From NCBI GenBank assembly GCA_964019425.1, contig OZ025787.1, positions 310,001-374,000 on the forward strand: a DNA stretch of 64,000 nt. The letters are read 5' to 3'. Shown in pieces: positions 22,877 to 34,011 of this stretch (the first letter of the stretch is position 1; each line of letters starts with the position of its first letter). Below the pieces are notes generated by a model. It worked only from the letters and a program-made list of their open reading frames with translations. It searched no databases and was not told the origin of the DNA. The position numbers and the translations under genes were made by a program. Source of the stretch: Flectonema sp. DT1601. Taxonomy: Eukaryota; Euglenozoa; Diplonemea; Diplonemida; Diplonemidae.

Positions 22877-23221
22877 TTGTGTTTCAAAATGATCGCTGGC
22901 TGGATATAAAAATAATGCCAATTGTATATTGTGTATGCCTTACGAAAATGCCTATGTAGATTTCGCTTCTAATCATAATTTGTAAGTTGGGAGGAAATAT
23001 ATGTAAATTAAACATTGCCTTAAAAAAAACAATAATATGTGTGTGTATGTTCGTTTTTTTTTTCTGTTTTTTTTTTTTTTTTTTTGCTTCTTTTATTTCC
23101 CTTACTCACCTAATCGTGTCTTCGCGTGGAACTGTTAGGATAGACAAGTATTGGGTTCCTTTTTTTTTTTTTTCTTGTGTTCACTCAGTATAGAATATGA
23201 ACAGTGTAATAAGAATCAATT
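22877..23221. other. Spacer, no gene seen
   Basis: 345 bp with T tracts near 23066-23085 and 23159-23173. It lies between the 255-residue gene and the first 66-residue gene; no frame or structure can be supported. Confidence 0.6.
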
Positions 23222-23422
23222 TCATGGATGAACGTGACCAACAACAGGTTTCCTAACACACAATCCTGATGCTCCAAGGTGTAGCCCAGCAGGACATCCT
23301 GCAGTCATGTATCCGAGAGCGTCTCTCGATTTCTTAGCGCTTGCTGCTTTTGCATCCGCGGTCATCGAGTCGGCTACAACGCTACCGTTCATTCCACTGA
23401 GATCTGGTCCTCCGATAGTCAT
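23222..23422 (-). CDS. Tandem 66-aa gene, copy 1
   Basis: A 66-residue protein, identical in sequence to the product of the gene at 23688-23888. It begins MTIGGPDLSGMNGSV and ends VRKPVVGHVHP, with two cysteines in AGCPAGLHLGASGLCV and an Ala/Lys-rich helical middle. The stop is TGA. An acceptor (TTCTTGTATAG) ends 28 nt before the ATG. The shared DNA runs from about the stop codon through the coding region and about 40 bp of leader, then ends sharply. Function unknown; small size, few cysteines and tandem duplication could suit an abundant structural or stress peptide. Confidence 0.8.
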   Translation of the reverse strand: MTIGGPDLSGMNGSVVADSMTADAKAASAKKSRDALGYMTAGCPAGLHLGASGLCVRKPVVGHVHP

Positions 23423-23687
23423 TTTTTAAAAAGTGTTTTGTGTGTATAAACTATACAAGAAGAGATAATATAAAGTATGTAATCCATACGTTGGGCTCAG
23501 CGATGCTGTGGGTATCTTCCCACCCTTGTTTTTTTTTTGTGTCTTTTTTTTTTTTTTTTTTTTCATTCTTACCTTTGTTATTCTTTCTTAATAAATGTGT
23601 AAGCCATCGGCTGAAAGAACCTCTCTATATTAAGGTTGATTACTTCAATATGTAGGGGTGCGGTGTGTAACGACTTCTGAGACTACT

Positions 23688-23888
23688 TTATGGATGAACG
23701 TGACCAACAACAGGTTTCCTAACACACAATCCTGATGCTCCAAGGTGTAGCCCAGCAGGACATCCTGCAGTCATGTATCCGAGAGCGTCTCTCGATTTCT
23801 TAGCGCTTGCTGCTTTTGCATCCGCGGTCATCGAGTCGGCTACAACGCTACCGTTCATTCCACTGAGATCTGGTCCTCCGATAGTCAT
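23688..23888 (-). CDS. Tandem 66-aa gene, copy 2
   Basis: The second of two tandem copies, 466 bp from the first. The protein is the same in every residue and I saw no coding difference in the DNA, but here the stop is TAA rather than TGA. Identity continues about 40 bp into the leader, up to a TATACAAGA shared with copy 1, and then decays. Two copies identical even at silent sites point to a recent duplication or gene conversion. Confidence 0.8.
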   Translation of the reverse strand: MTIGGPDLSGMNGSVVADSMTADAKAASAKKSRDALGYMTAGCPAGLHLGASGLCVRKPVVGHVHP

Positions 23889-25336
23889 TTTTTAAAAAGT
23901 GTTTTGTGTGTATAAACTATACAAGAGGACATAACATGAAGACAACCTGACAGGTATTGTGTTGGCAATAATTAGAACCCCAATCTGTATGATCACACCT
24001 GTAAAGAACAGAATACAAACAACACACACATTCCTTCTGATGACTTCACCAACGGATACTTCCATAAATAGAATAGAGAAGGGGAAGGTCGAAAAAAAGA
24101 GAAGTGATCTCAGAAAGAATAATCTACCAAACCAGCACTGGCAGCACTGATGTTAATTATGCTCGGCAGGGAAAAGTGAAAATATATTCTTTTTTTTTAA
24201 AAGCAACGACCAAACGTTGTAAAATGTCAACGGTTAGGAACGTTTATCTCACATGGTGGATGTTTTGATAATTTTACTGAAAAATTAAGATACAGGGAAA
24301 GGGGTAGCAGTGAGAATTAAAAAAAAAAAAGAAGGGAAAAAAAAATCCGCCACTCTTCATCCTTTACCTTTACCTTACTTTTCTCTCAAGAAATTCTTGA
24401 TCACTAAATCGTCACTTCACGCACAATAACTTTCAGGCACGGAACACAGAAAACTTAGTAAAATGCTCTACCGGTAAATTTATTGTATTCATTTTTTTTT
24501 AAACCTCCTCTTGATATAATGAGGGTAGAGAGAGAAGAAGATTATCGCTTCACAAGAAACGGGCGTTGTCGCCAAATTTAATTTCGTTATCGAGTTGCTT
24601 TAGTCACTTTCGGTTCTTTTTTTTTCTTATCTATAACAACAGTTGCAGAACTTTATTTATTATGGAACAAAGAAAATGATGAGCTTAGCGCAGTGTGAGA
24701 GTACAGAGTGCTTTTTACCCTAGTGATTATTTTACAATATATTTTCTCTTGTTTGCATAGAGTGCTAAGAACAAAAATCGAGTTATTTGTCAGTCGCGAG
24801 TGAAGTCAAAGGATACAGCCATTTTTTTTTTTTTTTTTTTCCAAAGCCCTCGTCGTTTACAAACAACGTCACATTTCTCATGAGCTTTTTTTTTCTTTTT
24901 CAAAAAAGAAAAAACAAAAAAAATCTATAAAATTACTAAGAAAAAGAAATAATAAGCCAAAATGTGCAAAGACTCCCCAGAACTCCGGTTATTTTTTTTT
25001 TTTTTTTTTTGAAAAACCAGTGAGACGCCTTGTTAAACTATTTGATATGAACAAAAAGAAACTATACTGCTTTGTAAAACAACACAGTAATCAGAAACGG
25101 ACTAAGGGAAGAAGAAAAAAAATAGAAACAACGACGCTCCAAACCAGCGCTAACAAACGCCGAGCCAGGAGAGTGATATTGACAAAAATAATACAACCGG
25201 CAGTATAAATAAAAACAATCCTCACAAGACTAATCCGAAGGATGTATTCCTTATTAGAATTCCAGAAAAGATGTTCCACAAAACTATACGACGAGGATGA
25301 TGATGATGGTCAGTAATAAACCTTTCAGACGAGTAC
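23889..25336. other. Spacer with A/T tracts
   Basis: 1,448 bp with many T or A runs (24822-24841, 24991-25011). Short frames here are homopolymer-driven. The region nearest 25336 probably holds the 3' UTR of the WD40/AT-hook gene. No gene is seen. Confidence 0.6.
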
Positions 25337-28300
25337 TCATCGAGTGCCTCTCATAGGAAATGGTTTCTTCTCAGTTCGTATATCAGGAAGTGAGGGAGTT
25401 GGTCCCTTTTTCCTCCGCCTTCCTTTTGGTGGGGTAGCTGCCAATAAAAGAATAGCTTCAGTAAGTGACAGCTCAGATGATTCCTCGCTGCCACGTTCGA
25501 AAGAGGAGGAGGAAGAAGAGGAGGAGTTCTTCGGACGTCTGTCGAGGTAGTCGGAGGAGGAAACAGATAAGCGGCGTTTCACTTTCAAAGGAGGAGAAGT
25601 AATAGATTCTTGATCACTTGTGGTACTCGAGGTCTTGTTTCGACCCTTTCTGCGAACAGGTCTCTTATTTGGTGAAGCAACACTACTGATACTGTCAGTG
25701 ATACTGCTGGTGCTACTGCTGGTAGTGGTAGTGGTGGTGGTGGTGGTGATGCTGCTGATCTCAACGCTGCTGACTTCAACGCTGCTGATCTCAACGCTGT
25801 TTTCTGAATTAGCAACTGACTGACATTTCTGTCTCTTTGTGTCCTGTTGATCAGAACAACTATCGCTATCAATTGATGGAGAATGAATTCTTTTTATTCT
25901 TATTTCAGTATCAGAATCAGACTCCGCAGCTGATGCTTCGCTGTCATTCTCTTCATCATCAGAAGCAGTAGACGATTCGGCTTTCGTTGAGCAGTTTTCT
26001 TCGGAATTAGATTGCTCCCCTTCACTAAACTCGACAGTACTGGTTATTGGTGATGTGACTTTTTGTGTTCGGTTTCTTTTTACTTTTACTACTTCCGCTA
26101 CCTCATCTGATGAAACACTAGACTCCTCAACTGAAGTGGTAGCTGTGGGTGATTTAACTTTTCTTGGACGGCCTCGTTTCTTCTTCACCTCAACTGTCTT
26201 AGTTACTTCACTCTCACTGGAATCAGAGCTGCTGACAGTAGCAGTCTTTATCTTATCCGTGGTCGATGTTGTCGACATCTCAGTTCCACTGTCGGAACTG
26301 CTAATTGAACTCAGAGAGTCTTCTGTAGAGCTGACTGTTGGAGATTTAGCTTTACGAGGTCTTCCTCTTTTGGGTTTCTGTTTTGGTGCCGAAACTGAGT
26401 CGTCTGCTGAAGATGAGGAGCAGGAGGAGGAATTAACAGACAGCGATCCATTTAATTTATTATTTTCACAGCTGCTGCTGTCAGCTGCTGATGACGAAGA
26501 CGAGTCAGCTGATGAGCAACTGGAGCGCTTTCTTTTAATTTTTGATTTCTTAGGAGAAGGAACGGATGATGAGCTGCTTGCGGAACTACTCGACTGCTTC
26601 TTCGCATTCCTACCTCTCCTACCTTTCGTAGTTTTCAGTTGGCTGCTTGGGGAGCTGCTGCTATTGCTGCTGCTGCTTTGTTTCTTTCGTCTTACAATTC
26701 TTCTCAAACTCGCTCTTTTCTTTTTAATACGATTATCTGAGCTCTCAGTCTGATCTAACTTACGTAAAGAGCTCTGCTGAGATTCTTCAATCTCAACAGT
26801 GAATGTTTGGAATTGTTGAAGATGACGACGACGGCTTCTGATAGGCGCAGGTTTTGGATCAGCAGAGTCGCAGGGGAAGGTAGGAACGGGCGAGACAGAA
26901 CTAGAGATTCGTTGAGATGGTGCAACGAGACCACCAAATGCTGTAGTTGCACTTGACACAGATGAATCTTCTCCATCAGAGAATGGTATTAAGAAGCAAG
27001 GATCAGATTCTGTTGTTGTTGAAGATATCGAAGATGAAGATGACGACTCACTTACAGAACTCTCCTCATCACTGTCATCAGTTGTAGTATCAGTTGCTGT
27101 ATTCGTATCACCAGTTGCTTCAACAGTCTCGATTGCATCAACTTGATGTGTTGATACTGAAATCTGATCATCCTGCACGGATGCATTTAATACCAATAAA
27201 TTAGCGAAAATATCCGCATCGAATTCCTCAATCTGCGGATTAGACATGACAGCTAATAAAGTAGTTTCGGTGTCACTCATGCTGCTAGGAGTTGCAATGC
27301 ACTCTTTTACTTCTTGATAAACCATATTCTGTTGTGGTTGGAAATCACCCTGAGGTGTTGGTACTATAACACTGAAATCTTCACTTGAAAAACGCCACTC
27401 GTCTGTAAAGAACTGCTGGCTCTTAGAAGCTGACTGTAATCGAGTGTCCTTAACAGTACAAAATGCTAAAGTACCAATGTCATCAGAAGTTATAATTGAG
27501 GAACCATCAGGTGAGTAAACAGGTGGATGAGATAGACCAAAGCTTTGTGTATGAGCTCTGCGTACATTTATTGATGCTACTTTAATACCCCTTCCAAGAT
27601 CCCAATGCTCAAGACAATGATCATATTCAGAACTCCATCTCTTTAATGATATGATATTATTCCAAAGTGGATGAGTCGACATACCAACTGTGTCACCTGG
27701 TATATCTCCTAGGTATTTACAGTTCACAGATGTTCCTGACATGTCCCATTGTGATCCCCAAGTGTGTCGTTTAGCTCCAACCTTCTTACACACTAAAACA
27801 TTTATTATCCCAGACTTCGATAAGTCAGTCGCACATGATAACGGTGAATGAAGATTCAAAGGTTTTATAATTAAAGGTCGTTTTGATGGTAGAGGTTCAC
27901 AGGTGTGAAAACCAGCACTGAATGTTGCTTCGTGAGGCCTTCTCAAAACAATATGAGATGAAATGCCACCTGTAACTGACACATTATTATTTGCTAAACG
28001 AACACACAGAGGTAAACCGTGAGTCGTTTTCGCAAATAGAGTCCAAAATTGACCTCTGCCACCTCTCTCTTGAAATTCAATTTTTTCAATCATCGACCGT
28101 TGAGTTGCTTGACACCTCACATGAACTAAATCCCTAGCCCTTGGCTTTACAGTGGCGTTACCAGAACCTACTGTTGCCGCAGTGTGCTCAAATGCTGAGA
28201 TAGAAATTCCTTTCTTGTGAGCAACAGCAAAAATATGAGAGCCGCTAAATGATATTAAATAAGGTTCGACGTGAGTATCGTATGTGAATAGTCTGGTCAA

Positions 28301-28804
28301 ATTATGAGACACAAACAGAACACTGTGACCATTGGCACAACCGAGTGTGTTATCTTCTGCCCATAAAACAGAAGGGACGTGTTCACATCGTTTCCAACAG
28401 GCAAGGCATTTGTGAGAGTCTGGATATGGAATACCTCCGTTTGAATGATTTAGTTTGACGTATCGTAAAGTGCTTTCAGTTGCCCATGCCAGGTATTGAG
28501 AGTCCAAACTAAATTCCATTGATTCAGCTGATGTCGTGAATGATGTTATCGTAGCTCGTAATTCCAATTTTTCAGTTCCCCAAAATTTTATTCTCGCTTG
28601 CGGTCCTCTCGACGCCGTCACAAAAAACTCCCCCCCAGGAGCAAACTTTATCACTGATATCGTTTCTACGTGTGCCAACAATCTCTTTGCTTGTACAATG
28701 TTACTACAATAATACAATGAAAGATCAACATTATTAGATCGATGTAGAATGTGGTTAGAGATATTACATGACTGGTTGCAGCTATCCCCAGTGGCTACAT
28801 CCAT
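25337..28804 (-). CDS. WD40 protein with Ser-rich AT-hook tail
   Basis: A single exon of 1,155 residues from the ATG at 28804; pyrimidine-AG acceptors end 32-38 nt upstream. Residues about 40-500 look like a divergent WD40 propeller, with the clearest repeat at the start (LLAHVETISVIKFAPGGEFF, then ARIKFWG). The second half is almost entirely Ser/Thr/Asp/Glu with Lys/Arg clusters. It contains two classic AT-hooks (KRGRPRKAKSP near residue 815 and KRGRPRKVKSP near 877), which bind the minor groove of AT-rich DNA, and several bipartite nuclear signals. This suggests a chromatin-associated scaffold rich in phosphorylation sites. I cannot match it to a named family. Confidence 0.85.
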   Translation of the reverse strand: MDVATGDSCNQSCNISNHILHRSNNVDLSLYYCSNIVQAKRLLAHVETISVIKFAPGGEFFVTASRGPQARIKFWGTEKLELRATITSFTTSAESMEFSLDSQYLAWATESTLRYVKLNHSNGGIPYPDSHKCLACWKRCEHVPSVLWAEDNTLGCANGHSVLFVSHNLTRLFTYDTHVEPYLISFSGSHIFAVAHKKGISISAFEHTAATVGSGNATVKPRARDLVHVRCQATQRSMIEKIEFQERGGRGQFWTLFAKTTHGLPLCVRLANNNVSVTGGISSHIVLRRPHEATFSAGFHTCEPLPSKRPLIIKPLNLHSPLSCATDLSKSGIINVLVCKKVGAKRHTWGSQWDMSGTSVNCKYLGDIPGDTVGMSTHPLWNNIISLKRWSSEYDHCLEHWDLGRGIKVASINVRRAHTQSFGLSHPPVYSPDGSSIITSDDIGTLAFCTVKDTRLQSASKSQQFFTDEWRFSSEDFSVIVPTPQGDFQPQQNMVYQEVKECIATPSSMSDTETTLLAVMSNPQIEEFDADIFANLLVLNASVQDDQISVSTHQVDAIETVEATGDTNTATDTTTDDSDEESSVSESSSSSSISSTTTESDPCFLIPFSDGEDSSVSSATTAFGGLVAPSQRISSSVSPVPTFPCDSADPKPAPIRSRRRHLQQFQTFTVEIEESQQSSLRKLDQTESSDNRIKKKRASLRRIVRRKKQSSSSNSSSSPSSQLKTTKGRRGRNAKKQSSSSASSSSSVPSPKKSKIKRKRSSCSSADSSSSSAADSSSCENNKLNGSLSVNSSSCSSSSADDSVSAPKQKPKRGRPRKAKSPTVSSTEDSLSSISSSDSGTEMSTTSTTDKIKTATVSSSDSSESEVTKTVEVKKKRGRPRKVKSPTATTSVEESSVSSDEVAEVVKVKRNRTQKVTSPITSTVEFSEGEQSNSEENCSTKAESSTASDDEENDSEASAAESDSDTEIRIKRIHSPSIDSDSCSDQQDTKRQKCQSVANSENSVEISSVEVSSVEISSITTTTTTTTTSSSTSSITDSISSVASPNKRPVRRKGRNKTSSTTSDQESITSPPLKVKRRLSVSSSDYLDRRPKNSSSSSSSSFERGSEESSELSLTEAILLLAATPPKGRRRKKGPTPSLPDIRTEKKPFPMRGTR

Positions 28805-29032
28805 GTTCCTTTTATTATTATTATTTTTAATGTACCCTAAGACTGAAAGGTGAGGAATGAAAATAATAGTTCAGCTTATTTAGGGTGATGTTCCATACTT
28901 ATCGTTTAGCATAACTCCAAGTACCTGTAGAAATAATCACTTAAGTAGCAATAATGACGGGGAATAAGAACTGTCGCTACACTAATTACGAAGCAAACAA
29001 CACTTTCCACAAATCGATACGAATAGAGGATA

Positions 29033-29409
29033 TCACCTCCTTTCTCGCTTTTCTTTGCGGCGCTTACGATCGCGGTCTCTGGAGCGGGAACGGTTCCGAT
29101 CCTTTTTCTCCTTCTTACGTCTTTCACGACCTTCATCATACCCTCGTCTGATATCTTCGTCAGAATCTGATCCACGTCTGCGGCGGCGTTTTTCATCGTC
29201 GCGGTCATCGCGGTCTCGAGTTCCGGGGAAGTTAAATCCCCGTTTTTGTTCCGGTCGGTTTTGCCCGAGGTGTTGCTCAAAAACGTTACCCGGGGGCTGG
29301 GTGGTAGCAGGAGCGGAAAAGGGACGAAAGCCTCCAGCAGGCTGCAAACTTTGCTGCGGTTGCTGCTGTTGTAGTTGTTGCTGTTGCTGCTGTTGTTGTT
29401 GTTGTTGTT

Positions 29410-29461
<52 letters not shown>

Positions 29462-31561
29462 TTGTTGTTGCTGTTGCTGCAGCTGTAGCTGTTGCTGTTG
29501 TTGCTGTTGCTGTTGCTGTTGATATTGAGGTGTGTGAGCAGCAAGCTGGTACTGCTGCTGCTGTTGTGGCGGCTGAGGAGTTAAAATTTGTTGCGGAGGT
29601 GCAAATTGTTGGTGGTGCTGATGATGGTGGTGGTGATGGTGATGGTGGTGATGGTGATGATGGTGGTGGTGATGGTGTTGGTGGTGATGATGGTGGTGAT
29701 GGTGATGTTGATGATGATGGTGGTGATGGTGGTGGTGCATTTGTGGTTTCATTAACATCTGTTGATGCTGCTGCTGCTGTCTCTGCGCCTTCAGTAATTC
29801 AAATTCCTCTTTTGACAACACTGGAGTAGCATCAGGAGTGTATTCTGCTTCCTCTTCACGTTCTGCTTGTTCTCTTGCAGCTTTTTCTGCGGCCAACTTC
29901 ACTTTCAGACGCTGCTGCTCTTCTAAGATAGCTTCTTGATCAACATCTCCATTAAGGTGTAGAAAGGTACCGATTTCATAGTCGGGGGATGCGACTGTTG
30001 TTTCGACTGTTCCGGAACCGTCGTAGACGTCCAGACGATGACGCATTCGGAAAGTAGAGTACTCGTGTTCAGGTTCACCACTAAAGTCACCCTCATCTTC
30101 TTCGTAAGAAGTCATGTCAGATGATTTTACTTTTGGATGTAATTTGAGGTATCGCTCAAGGAACTCATCGTCTTCAGCCATTCTTTCGAGTGTCTCATCT
30201 CCCATTTCACGAACTGGAGCAATGTCTTCAACATATTCACTATCCATTAATAATGGTTCATAAGTTCCTAAAGACTTTAATGGTAGCCTTGCACCTCCGT
30301 GATACAGTGACTTGATTTCTGATCCTCCTCTTACCCAACCTTGAATTAAGTTTGTCTTTGCTTCTTGAGTTACGTGTTTTAATTCCAGTTGGTGGTCCTG
30401 TTGTATTGTTATTTATTTATTGTACCTTTTTGACTTCATTAGTTTTCATATTATAAAATAGAAAACAACATACGTTGGCGAGAGGCTTTTGTAAAGAATA
30501 CAACGCCGCTGATGCATCAGCTGCGTTTCCGAAGGTTATTAGCTGTTTGGTTGTTTGTTGGTTTTAAAGCATAAATAAGAAGGAAAAGAAAAAAAGAAGA
30601 AAAAAACATACCAAAACATCGTAGTCGGGTCGGAATTGTTGTTTTTCAAAATTAATATGCGGAGGGTCAGTCCCGAATAATGAAAACACTTCAGCAACTT
30701 GTCTAATAAGGTTATCGTCGTATCCTTTCTTTCCAACACTGGATAGGATAAGTGATCGTGAGGCTTCTTTTAGCATTCCTTGTCTGTCAAGTTCTGCTTC
30801 AAATGTCTTTTTACTCTTCTTGGCGCTGTTGATGGTGTCGAGGACTTTCTGTGCGTGAGCTGTTTCTCTAAACTGCGCATAGCATATGTAATTCTTCGCA
30901 TTATCGGTATCTAATTCTAACTCACAGTATTCGATGGGACCAAATCCTAATAAAACTCTAAAAAGTTTACTCTTTGCTGCGGCACTGATGGAAAGCTTTA
31001 GTAACCTCGCAGTATCTGCCTGCTGCTCAACATGGAAACCTTCTTCTTCACGAAGTTTCGCACTCTGTTGCCAGTCAGCTACCTGATCTCTGTCTTTTAT
31101 AAATTTTCCAGCTAGTGGAGTGTCTCCCCATCTCGCTAGTTGAGCTCCTTCAAGGACAGCATCCTGTTGGGTGTTTTTGTTAAGACCAAGAAGATTAAAA
31201 GGAAGGGGTGAAACTTTGACAATGTAAAAAACAGTAACGGTATTAAATCAAAGAAAATTACGTTTAGAAAAAATGAAAACATAAAAAGGGAAAACTAGAC
31301 GTTTTTCTTTTTTGTCTTATTGACCAAAAGACGATTAAAAGGAAGGAGAAAACATAATAAGAAACATACATGAAGCGGACTGATCTTATCAACGAAATAT
31401 TCCCAACCAGCATTACCCGGACCGTTGACAAACTGCCATCCTTGTTTATTGCTGTAGTTTTCTCTTAGTACTTCTAAGTAGTCTGGTTCAAGTGTTTTAC
31501 TCTTTTGATGAAGAGCTGCTACAGCTTTATCAACTTCACGTGTGACTTCCGTATCAGTCAT
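29033..31561 (-). CDS. RS-tailed RNA-associated protein with poly-His/Gln, 4 exons
   Basis: Exons 31561-31370, 31163-30612, 30542-30474 and 30397-29033; introns 206, 68 and 76 nt, all donors GTATGT, all phase 0. The product is 725 residues. Residues about 185-270 (ending LITFGNAADASAALYSLQKP across an exon junction) resemble an RRM-type fold. A middle segment (LETYEPLL-like, then acidic MDSEYVEDIAP) precedes a Glu/Ala-rich helix, a long histidine tract with interspersed Gln (coded near 29600-29740) and a poly-Gln tract (29345-29570). The C-terminus is an Arg/Asp/Ser/Lys-rich tail with RSRSRDRDRKRRKEKRERR, typical of splicing-related SR proteins. A role in pre-mRNA processing is inferred. An acceptor (TTTTCCCATAAG) ends 18 nt before the ATG. 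Confidence 0.85.
29345..29745 (-). repeat. CAG/CAA and CAC/CAT coding microsatellites
   Basis: Trinucleotide tracts inside the last exon of the RS-tailed gene: first (in transcript order) a histidine-coding CAC/CAT region, then a glutamine-coding CAG/CAA region. Codons are mixed in both, so selection probably keeps the amino acid run as well as slippage creating it. Confidence 0.9.
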
Positions 31562-34011
31562 TTTATTGTAACATATGTTCTTATGGGAAAACAACTAACT
31601 TATTACGACAGGTTTTTTTAAAATGAAAAAAGGATAACCGTCTTTTGTTGGTAAAAAGAAAAGAGGAAAAGAATTTTTTTTTTTTCAATTCAACACGTTA
31701 CAGCTTCAGAAAAAAAAAAGGGAAAAAAAGAGAAAAAGAAGTAAGAAGAAAAAATAAAAGGGGATAGAAAAATTTTAAAAAAAGGCAGAAGGGTAGGGCA
31801 GAAGTGGTGTTATTTCTGTGGCAAGTTTGTCAGTTCTCGATACGTGTGACAAGTTTTTCAGAAATTCCGTGGTCGAGAGTCCGCTGACTCAACACTGAGA
31901 GATCAGGCTGAGTCAGAAAAAGAGAGGAAAGTTTGCGTCTGTCATCTTACGGCGAGAAGATCGCGCCGGATATCAAAACTTGCGCGTTAACTTAGTATTA
32001 CCGAACAACAACAGATTCGCAGTCCTTACAAGGCAAAAGACGATTACACTGCACCACTCCAGCTTCCTATTTTATACATCGTTTACTACAGCTGTGAGCG
32101 TTTTAATAACCACCTCTTCTTCTTCTTTTTTAATTATTTTCTCTAATGATGATTATTGTGATAGGGGAAATTTCAACTTATCTTCAAAACAAAAAAAATA
32201 AAAATAAAAAAATGTTGCGATTTTTGTGTAAATGGCAGGGATGCAAAAAAATTTTTTTTATTTTTCGTTCTCTTTTTCTTTTCCAGCATTTTCTTGTTAA
32301 TTTATTATTTAATACCTAAAATTTTAAAAATAAAACATCCACATGGCAAACAGTGGCAACCACATAAGGGGATTCCGGGAGAAAGGCTGAACATTCTTCA
32401 AAAGGAGAAGAACGCTGTACATCGAAGATTCTACATTACAGCCCAAGGCACTAATCTTCTTTATTTTATTTGCGTTATAATTATTTTCTTAGTTAGATAG
32501 TATTAGTCAGCAAAATACAGAACTGATGACTACGAGGGGTCTGAGAAGCCCGCATCAGTAAGGACCCCAATCGCGAAGATCACAATTTTATTACCAGTTA
32601 GTAGTTAGTTCGTAGCGCACTACTGGGAGGGGAAGGTGAAAAAAAATATTTAAAAAAAAAGTATTCCATATAAGGCATCATTCTTTATTATACAACTATA
32701 TGCCTACATACCACGAAAGAAAATAGAAACCCCCGGAACAGTACCGAGGATCGCTCACCTCCAGTTGTCCAAAGCATTATAATTATACTGTGGGCTTACC
32801 GAAAGCTTTGTAAAAGTACCACAAGAATTGGGCAGCACATAGCCATATCACCCGACAAGAAATGGAAATAAAAGGATGACAGTCAGTTTATGGTCATAAC
32901 TGCGCCGGACCAAATTTTACATAAGTATCTATTAACCAGAATAATCAAAAAAGCTGGACACAGATGATTGCCTGCCTCGAAGTCTACGTCATCACAGAGA
33001 GGGAAAAAAAATATTTAAATTTTCACAAAAGTTGGTAAGTGAAAGATCCCTAATACGGCGGTAGTAGATTGAACCTAATCCCTGAAATGGATTATTTTAT
33101 TAGTTTCAGCACATAGTCATCACCAGATAAAGAGATCTGGTTTTCTGTAACACAATGCTTCCACCTTGACCGGAGTACTAACAGGAAACAAATTGAAATT
33201 AGTAAAATTTAAAGAAGAAAAAAAGAAAAAAAAAGGGCACCAAATAAAAATTCAAAAACGTTGATGAATAACAAACCAGGGGCAATAAAAAGAATATTTT
33301 ATAATCCCTCAGAGAAACGGGAGAGTGAGAGAGAGATGAAGGAATACACCAAGAGTGTAGTGCTACTGTAAAGCAACACTAATTCGATAATTAAGAAAAT
33401 CACACTCAAGAAGACTAATTTTTTTACAATATCAGTTCTGTCCTCTATTTTGTTTTGTTTGCCAACCACGATGATTGATTTTCCACCAGTAGTCACCTTT
33501 ACTAGCGAAAGGATCGTGGCAGAATCACAAAAAAGAAAAATGCTGACACTTGCAAAGAATGACAGTGTGATTAGATGTTTATAGCAAAAATCCAGAGCAT
33601 TGGGACAGAGGATAGAGGTAACTGAGATGGGACCGTATGACTCACTTAGACAAACAGGTGATGCAAATCACAACCGTTTTTTTCGTTTTTATTAAAAGAA
33701 ACTCTGTTGAAGCAAACACAAAAAACACTTCAAAAAAAAAAAAAAAAAAAAAAGGGCACCAAATAAAACCCAAAGAGGGAGGTCAATGTTCCTCAACCTA
33801 AGAAGTGCACAAGCAATATTGCATTTTGTCGCTTTAATGCATGAGAACAGGAACTAAGAAATAATAAATTCCCTATTTTTTTTTATTTTTTTTTCGAAAT
33901 TAAAATTACGTGAAACAAACTTGTTAATGAGGTCAAAGTGACTATTTATTTATGAAAATAGGACATCGACCACACACCGTCAACCAAGTAATAAAAAAAA
34001 ATCCTTACGCA
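31562..34011. other. Large spacer, mostly low complexity
   Basis: 2,450 bp, the longest gap within the gene cluster. It contains A/T tracts, a GC-richer island around 31850-31990 with an 8-bp inverted repeat, a possible short relative of the array motif near 31996-32045, and inverted repeats around 32522-32570. No protein-coding gene is supported. The part near 34011 is probably 3' UTR of the adenylyl cyclase gene. Confidence 0.55.
31884..31916. ncRNA. Possible structured RNA: 8-bp stem in GC-richer island
   Basis: CTGACTCA and TGAGTCAG form a perfect 8-bp inverted repeat with a 17-nt loop, within one of the few GC-richer stretches of the spacer (about 31850-31990). It could be a structured RNA or a regulatory site; a chance palindrome cannot be excluded. 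I do not assign an RNA family. Confidence 0.25.

Larger units (their letters stand above)
23222..23932. repeat. Direct duplication of about 245 bp
   Basis: Near-identical segments at about 23222-23463 and 23688-23929 (period 466 bp) hold the two 66-residue genes and their leaders. The intervening ~220 bp is unrelated and includes a T tract (23545-23564). Confidence 0.85.

Noticed and set aside
26055-26753. 232-codon plus-strand frame
   Set aside because: It is antisense to the Ser/Glu/Lys-rich tail of the WD40/AT-hook gene, whose codon bias keeps the other strand open.
29055-29829. Two plus-strand frames rich in Cys and Asp/Gly
   Set aside because: They are mirror readings of the poly-Gln and poly-His codons of the RS-tailed gene.
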